35,325 nt of DNA from an uncultured Burkholderiales bacterium (GTDB lineage: Bacteria; Pseudomonadota; Gammaproteobacteria; Burkholderiales; Thiobacillaceae). The stretch spans positions 1 through 35,325 of the forward strand of contig CALHRD010000099.1 of NCBI GenBank assembly GCA_938038385.1, given 5' to 3'. This document shows positions 31,351 to 35,325 of this stretch, one piece after another. The stretch's first letter is position 1; every line of letters begins with the position of its first letter. The notes under the pieces are model-generated. The model saw only the letters and a list, made by a program, of their open reading frames with translations. It ran no database searches and was not told the origin of the DNA. Made by a program: the position numbers and the translations under genes.

Positions 31351-33498
31351 TCAGGTCCCGATCACACCGCCGTCGTCTTTGGTGATTACCACCACGGCCG
31401 AGCGCGGCTTGGCTGGGGTGCTGCCGGTAAAGGTGGTGGGGCCGTTGGCGCCGTTGTCGGGCCAGGACGAGAGTTCGGTGTGGTGAGTGTTCCAGTTCTC
31501 GCCGGGGTGCTGGATGCCGACGAACATGGTCTTGCCGTCCGGGGTGGTGATGACACCGGTGACCTCGCAGGTGGGCGGGCTGGTCAGGAAACGCTTGGTC
31601 ATGCCGGTGGAAGGGTCGGCACACATCATGACGTTGCCGCCGATGTTGACCCAGTCACCCGTTGCATTTCCCGCCTGGTCGGTCTGGATCCACAGCCGGC
31701 CGTCCTTGTCGAACCAGAGGCCATCCGGCGCGCCGTAGTCGTCGCCGACGATATTGCCCGCATAGACCTTCTGGCCGAGCTGGGGATCGCTGGGATCGAC
31801 GCCGATGAGGTTGTTCTTGTCGTAGCTGGCGCCCAGGGTCTTGCTCGTGGTGTAGACCTGTTTGTCGCCACACTGGACGAAGATGTCCCACTGGAAGGTG
31901 GTGGCGGTGACCACGCCGCCGTCCTCGCGCCAGCGGATGATGTGGCCGTAGTCGTTGTCGGGCCGCGGGTTGGCGGCGTCAACCGGCGGGTTGGCGCTAC
32001 CGGCAGTGGTGGTGCCGTCGGCCTGATTGCTGGAGGCTGGCGTATTACCGCGACGGCTGTTGTTGGTCAGCGTCATGTACACCTCGCCGGTGAGCGGGTG
32101 CGCAGCGCCCCACTCGGGCCGGTCCATAATGGTGGCGCCCAGGCGGTCGGCAGCCTGGCGGGTCTTGATCAGCACCTCGGCCTGGTCGGCGAAACCGTTC
32201 TCCGGCGTCAGCCCGTTCTGGCCCCAAACCAGGGGTAGCCAGACACCGGTGCCGTCGGCATCGAACCTGGCCACATAGAGCGTGCCGTGGTCGAGCATGT
32301 CGCGATTTTTCGCGCGGTTCCTGCGGTCGAGCTTGTTGCTGCAAACGAACTTGTAGATATACTCGTTGCGCTGGTCGTCACCCATGTAGAAGGCGACGCG
32401 ATCGTTCTTGTCCACCACCTGCTGCGCGCCCTCGTGCTTGATGCGGCCCAGGGCGGTGCGCTTGATCGGCGTGCTGTTCGGGTTCCAGGGGTCGATCTCC
32501 ACCACCCAGCCGAAGCGGTTGGGCTCGTTGCGATTGCCCGGGGCATTGAGATCGAAGCGCGGATCCGCAACATGCCAGCGGTAGCCGAAGCCGCTTGCGC
32601 TGATGCCATAGCGGCGCTCGTGGTCAACGGGTGTGAATGCGCCGTTGGCGCCGAAGTAGCCGTTCCAGTTCTCCTCGCAGGTGAGGTAGGTGCCCCACGG
32701 GGTGACGCCGTGCGCGCAGTTGTTGAGCGTGCCCAGCACATTCATGCCGGTGGGGTCGGCGGACGTCTGCATGAGGGCATGGCCGGCGGCGGGACCGCTG
32801 ATCTTGCAGGGGGTGTTGCCGGTGATGCGCCGGTTGAAGGCGGAGGGACGCTGCACCTTCCATTCGCCGCCCACCTTGCGCAGTTCCACCACGCTCACGC
32901 CGTGCGCCGCCTGCTGCGCGCGCACCATCTCCAGCGTCAACGTGGCAGTGTTGTATGCGCTGCGCGGCGTGATGTTATTCAGCATGGGCGGGTCGCAGTA
33001 CTCGTGGTTGGTTACGAGCAGGCCGCGCGTGTTGCTCAGTCCCGAGGCGCCGGCCTGCGGGAAGGGGAAAAAATGCATGCCGTCGGTATGTGAGCCGAAT
33101 GTGCGCAGTTGGGTGGCCTCGTCCATGGCGCCGGTGGTGTCCCAGTGCGGCGCGCTGGTGAGTGAATCGCCCCACGAGATCAGGGTGCGCACGGTGTAGC
33201 CGGACGGCACGGTCACCGCATCGGTCATCGGGATGGTGTTGGCGGGCACGGAAGCGAAGCCGATACCGCCCAGGGGTGAGGGTGCGGCCTGGGCATAATT
33301 GGTCAGGCCGTCGATCACCGTGCTGCCGAGGGTGGCCAGGGCCGTGGCGCCGGCGGTGGCGCCGAGCGAGGTCTTGAGGAAGCCACGCCGGGTGATCTGA
33401 CGCTGCTCGATCAGGTCACGGATGGAGGGGTTGCCGGAATCGTTGCTGACCGCCTGGCTGGGGTTCAGCTTGCTGTCGGGGTGCAGGTCGCTGCTCAT
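31351..33498 (-). CDS. phoX: PhoX-family alkaline phosphatase (DUF839), Tat-exported
   Basis: This 715-aa protein has a twin-arginine signal (ITRRGFLKTSLGATAGATALATLG, twin Arg at about 37-38) and the PhoX/DUF839 beta-propeller. That includes LLVTNHEYCDPP, NCAHGVTPWGTYLTCEENWNGYFG, RFGWVVEIDPWNP, GRIKHEGAQQVV, FYMGDDQRNEYIYKFV, EWGAAHPLTGEVYMTLTNNSRRG, DGLWFDKDGRLWIQTDQ and GVQHPGENW-like (VGIQHPGENWNTHH). PhoX enzymes are calcium/iron-dependent and release phosphate from organic esters outside the cell. AGGAGA precedes the ATG. A Pho-box-like sequence is 78 bp upstream. Confidence 0.92.
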   Translation of the reverse strand: MSSDLHPDSKLNPSQAVSNDSGNPSIRDLIEQRQITRRGFLKTSLGATAGATALATLGSTVIDGLTNYAQAAPSPLGGIGFASVPANTIPMTDAVTVPSGYTVRTLISWGDSLTSAPHWDTTGAMDEATQLRTFGSHTDGMHFFPFPQAGASGLSNTRGLLVTNHEYCDPPMLNNITPRSAYNTATLTLEMVRAQQAAHGVSVVELRKVGGEWKVQRPSAFNRRITGNTPCKISGPAAGHALMQTSADPTGMNVLGTLNNCAHGVTPWGTYLTCEENWNGYFGANGAFTPVDHERRYGISASGFGYRWHVADPRFDLNAPGNRNEPNRFGWVVEIDPWNPNSTPIKRTALGRIKHEGAQQVVDKNDRVAFYMGDDQRNEYIYKFVCSNKLDRRNRAKNRDMLDHGTLYVARFDADGTGVWLPLVWGQNGLTPENGFADQAEVLIKTRQAADRLGATIMDRPEWGAAHPLTGEVYMTLTNNSRRGNTPASSNQADGTTTAGSANPPVDAANPRPDNDYGHIIRWREDGGVVTATTFQWDIFVQCGDKQVYTTSKTLGASYDKNNLIGVDPSDPQLGQKVYAGNIVGDDYGAPDGLWFDKDGRLWIQTDQAGNATGDWVNIGGNVMMCADPSTGMTKRFLTSPPTCEVTGVITTPDGKTMFVGIQHPGENWNTHHTELSSWPDNGANGPTTFTGSTPAKPRSAVVVITKDDGGVIGT

Positions 33499-33575
33499 GA
33501 AATCTCCTATGCGCTCATATCGTCGAATGCCCGTGGAAACTCTGCAGGGGACTGCAGGAAAACTAAACCGGCCGC

Positions 33576-33593
33576 GTGAAGGTTTGGTGACAC
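33576..33593 (-). promoter_or_regulatory. Pho-box-like site upstream of phoX
   Basis: On the minus strand this is GTGTCACCAAACCTTCAC, two 7-bp repeats (GTGTCAC and CCTTCAC) separated by 4 bp. This is the spacing and composition of PhoB sites (consensus CTGTCAT-N4-CTGTCAC, with CTTTCA variants known). It lies 78 bp upstream of the phoX start, which suggests phosphate-starvation induction. Confidence 0.6.
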
Positions 33594-33701
33594 CGGATCA
33601 TCCTTCCGCATGGTCAGACCCGCGGTCAGGCGGCGTGACTGACGACGGGTCGGCATGGGGCTGCGGGATCGCCTGGGACCATCCATCGACAGGACGACTG
33701 C

Positions 33702-33727
33702 AAAAAAACGCGGCCATGCGGCCGCGT
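33702..33727 (-). terminator. Intrinsic terminator after the PEP-CTERM fragment
   Basis: On the minus strand ACGCGGCC-ATGC... reads as an 8-bp stem ACGCGGCC/GGCCGCGT with a 4-nt loop, followed by seven T residues. It is almost the same hairpin as at 30591-30619 and would stop transcripts arriving from the PEP-CTERM fragment and the crcB side before phoX. Confidence 0.85.
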
Positions 33728-33772
33728 CGATTCGCTGTCATCGGATTTGTCGTTGTGTGGGAAGCGGCAGCC

Positions 33773-33961
33773 TCAGTCAGCCTTGCGGCGACGCGCCATC
33801 AAGCCGATCAGACCCAGACCGGCCAGCATCATGGCGTAGGTCTCGGGCTCGGGCACGGGCTGCGCCATGAGCTGCAGCGGGCTCTTGTCCACCAGTTCGC
33901 CGCCGAGGCGCTTGTGCACCTGATCGGCCACCAGACAAGAGCGAAACCAAGCCGGTTTCGC
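33773..33961 (-). pseudogene. 3' remnant of a PEP-CTERM protein gene
   Basis: The minus-strand frame ending TGA at 33773-33775 encodes LVADQVHKRLGGELVDKSP, then LQLMAQP and the sorting tail VPEPETYAMMLAGLGLIG with LMARRRKAD. No start codon with a ribosome site or signal peptide precedes it, and upstream sequence (33941-34085) does not look like the rest of a gene. A hairpin GCGAAACC/GGTTTCGC at 33941-33961 marks the likely break. The tail shares a 51-bp identical run with the PEP-CTERM gene at 30659. The original product is unknown. Confidence 0.7.
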
Positions 33962-34085
33962 AGCCGAACTCGCTTCGCGCCGGGTGTGGCCTGGAGCCCG
34001 GGTTGAATTCCAGCCCGATGCAGCCCATGCAGACCAGGTTGAGGGAATCTGGCTGCGGCGCGTGAGGCGGATGAGCGGGACGGGT
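33941..34085. other. Non-coding DNA with hairpin between the PEP-CTERM remnant and DUF190
   Basis: This stretch contains the perfect 8-bp hairpin GCGAAACC-AAGCC-GGTTTCGC (33941-33961), followed by DNA in which I see no supported gene. A short minus-strand frame (MGCIGLEFNPGSRPHPARSE...) crosses the remnant out of frame and is not convincing. Confidence 0.4.
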
Positions 34086-34406
34086 CTACTCTGCGCCCGT
34101 GATGCCGCAGCGAACGGGATAGGTGAGATAGACCAGTTTCAACCCGGCCTGGCCGACACGGTCGATCAGCCGTTCGATCTTGTCCTGCTCCCCGAAGAAC
34201 TCGACCGTCTCCGGCAGCCTGCCCCCCAGTTCGAAGAAGCTGTCCTCAACCAGCCCATGCCGGCCGTAGCCGGCGCTGGCGCGGAAGACGCTGCCGCCCG
34301 GGATGCCCTCCGCCTTGGCCTGCTCGAACAGCCATTCATGGATGGGGCGGCCGTCCTGCCGGGCGCCTTCCCTGACGAAGAATTGCACGCAGAGTCCCAG
34401 GCTCAT
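34086..34406 (-). CDS. DUF190-family protein
   Basis: This 106-aa protein matches DUF190: RPIHEWLFEQAKAEGIPGGSVFRASAGYGRHG is the family's central block, and LPETVEFFGEQDKIERLIDRV follows. The fold is a PII-like ferredoxin fold. These genes are frequently beside crcB, as here, with 1 bp between the crcB stop and this start. A role in fluoride or ion homeostasis is inferred from that linkage only. Confidence 0.85.
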   Translation of the reverse strand: MSLGLCVQFFVREGARQDGRPIHEWLFEQAKAEGIPGGSVFRASAGYGRHGLVEDSFFELGGRLPETVEFFGEQDKIERLIDRVGQAGLKLVYLTYPVRCGITGAE

Positions 34407-34407
34407 G

Positions 34408-34791
34408 TCATCCCCTCAACAGTTTGATGGTCAGCACGCCCAGGCCGGTCATGGCCAGGGAACCGGCCAGATGCAGGCCCATGGCCGCCAGGGCCAGGGC
34501 ATATTGGGTCCGCGCCAGCAGGGTGAAGACCTCGGCGGAAAAGGTGGAGAAAGTGGTCAACCCGCCCAGAAAACCGGTGACCAGCAAAAGGCGCCATTCC
34601 GGGGCGAGGCCGGGATGCTGGGCGAACCAGGCGAGGGCCAGGCCGATCAGGTAGCCGCCGAGCAGATTGGCCGCGAGCGTCCCCATGGGGATGGCGGGAT
34701 AGACGGCGTTGAGCAGCAGACCCAGGCCCCAGCGCAACCAGGCACCGATGGCGGCACCGACGCCGACGGCGGCGAAGGCGGTGAGCGCCAT
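34408..34791 (-). CDS. crcB: Fluoride efflux channel CrcB/Fluc
   Basis: This 127-aa protein has four membrane helices. Conserved segments are [13 protein letters not shown] near the N-terminus, [15 protein letters not shown] with the pore Asn, and [16 protein letters not shown] with the Phe box and Na+-binding region. Fluc forms dual-topology dimers that export fluoride. No fluoride riboswitch is seen because the gene begins 3 bp after the phosphatase gene and shares its transcript. DUF190 follows immediately. Confidence 0.93.
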   Translation of the reverse strand: MALTAFAAVGVGAAIGAWLRWGLGLLLNAVYPAIPMGTLAANLLGGYLIGLALAWFAQHPGLAPEWRLLLVTGFLGGLTTFSTFSAEVFTLLARTQYALALAAMGLHLAGSLAMTGLGVLTIKLLRG

Positions 34792-34794
34792 GGG

Positions 34795-35307
34795 TCACAT
34801 CGCCTGGGCCGTAAGCCCCAGTTCCTGACGCAGGCGCTCGAGCAGGCCATCGGCGGCGTCTTCGATCATGTCCAGCACCTGCTCGAAGCCGTCACGGCCG
34901 CCGTAGTAAGGGTCCGGCACCTCGTGGCCGGTATAGCGCCGGCTGTAGGAGAGGAACAGCCTGAGTTTGTGCTGGTGCTGGGGGGGGCACATCCGCTCCA
35001 GATGGGTCAGGTTTGCCCAGTCCATGGCCAGGATGAGGTCGAAGTCGTGGAAGTCCTGCACGCTCACCTGCCGGCCGATCAGCCGCGACAGGTCGTAGCC
35101 GCGGGCCGCCGCGGCCTCGCGTGCACGCCGGTCGGGCGGCTCACCGACATGATAGCCGTGCGTGCCGGCCGAATCGACGATGACACGGTGGGCGAGGCCG
35201 GCCTCCTGCAGGCGCCGGCGGACGACCCCCTCGGCCGTGGGGGAGCGACAGATGTTACCCATGCAGACCATGAGGATCTGGATCTTGCGCTGAGGGTGGG
35301 GCTTCAT
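34795..35307 (-). CDS. Low-molecular-weight protein tyrosine phosphatase
   Basis: This 170-aa enzyme has the P-loop CMGNICRS (C-x5-R-S) at about 15-22. The general-acid segment VPDPYYGG lies near 130, and the DSAGTHGYHVGEPPDRRA region matches the family. In bacteria these enzymes often act on tyrosine kinases of capsule or exopolysaccharide synthesis, but its partner is unknown; it heads the crcB operon. The ATG at 35307 lies 18 bp from the window edge, so any promoter is outside. Confidence 0.9.
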   Translation of the reverse strand: MKPHPQRKIQILMVCMGNICRSPTAEGVVRRRLQEAGLAHRVIVDSAGTHGYHVGEPPDRRAREAAAARGYDLSRLIGRQVSVQDFHDFDLILAMDWANLTHLERMCPPQHQHKLRLFLSYSRRYTGHEVPDPYYGGRDGFEQVLDMIEDAADGLLERLRQELGLTAQAM

Positions 35308-35325
35308 GTGTGGCGGTTGACGCCC

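Larger units (their letters stand above)
33499..33772. other. phoX upstream region
   Basis: This stretch holds the Pho-box-like site (33576-33593), an interrupted palindrome at 33617-33651 (GACCCG-CG-GTCAG with CTGAC-GA-CGGGTC) and the terminator at 33702-33727, which faces the phoX promoter. No gene is seen. Confidence 0.6.

Noticed and set aside
34792-34795. Fluoride riboswitch before crcB
   Set aside because: The gap to the upstream gene is 3 bp and no fluoride-aptamer sequence is present. Upstream of the operon lies outside the window.

Overview
The window is GC-rich, densely packed chromosomal DNA of a proteobacterium, most likely a gammaproteobacterium (a betaproteobacterium is not excluded). 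This rests on the linked set pyrG-kdsA-eno-ftsB, a ZipA-type division protein beside ligA, RlmJ, a LapD/LapG pair and several PEP-CTERM exported proteins. No rRNA, tRNA, CRISPR array or complete insertion sequence was seen.

Layout. 1-374: the tail of an upstream gene, then hairpin-rich non-coding DNA. 375-7710: housekeeping and poorly characterised genes: RlmJ, a phosphoribosyltransferase, a stand-alone PEP-utilising enzyme lacking the usual catalytic Cys, an alpha/beta hydrolase, an AmrS-type radical SAM enzyme coupled to an ICMT-like membrane protein, an SRPBCC protein, a DUF2062 membrane protein and a DsrE-like exported protein. 7722-8886: a decayed threonine-degradation locus, in which the 5' end of tdh is joined to the 3' three-quarters of kbl, which also carries an in-frame TAG. 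8941-13026: a Nudix hydrolase, a small protein, and a three-gene unit (unknown protein, MoxR-type AAA ATPase, metallopeptidase-like/VWA protein). 13048-20409: two copies of a 239-bp element with terminal inverted repeats flank a region holding a REP pair, two PEP-CTERM exported enzymes (nuclease/phosphatase family and PhoD) and lapG-lapD. 20470-22831: a small acidic protein, NAD(P)H-hydrate dehydratase, GalU and a possible 64-aa protein. 22828-30520: the long minus-strand run pyrG, kdsA fragment, kdsA, eno, ftsB, zipA, ligA. 30591-33961: PhoX, a PEP-CTERM protein, and a leftover PEP-CTERM 3' end with its own terminator. 34086-35307: a low-molecular-weight phosphatase, CrcB and a DUF190 protein.

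How the genes fit together. PhoD, PhoX and the secreted nuclease-like protein look like a phosphate-scavenging set. 18-bp sequences resembling Pho boxes (two 7-bp repeats 11 bp apart) lie upstream of both phoX and phoD, which suggests PhoB control. LapG/LapD is a c-di-GMP-controlled switch for surface adhesin release. The most unusual item is the 239-bp repeat: the copies are the same length and align without gaps, have a nearly invariant 59-bp core, and show compensatory changes in their stems, which points to selection on a folded DNA or RNA structure.
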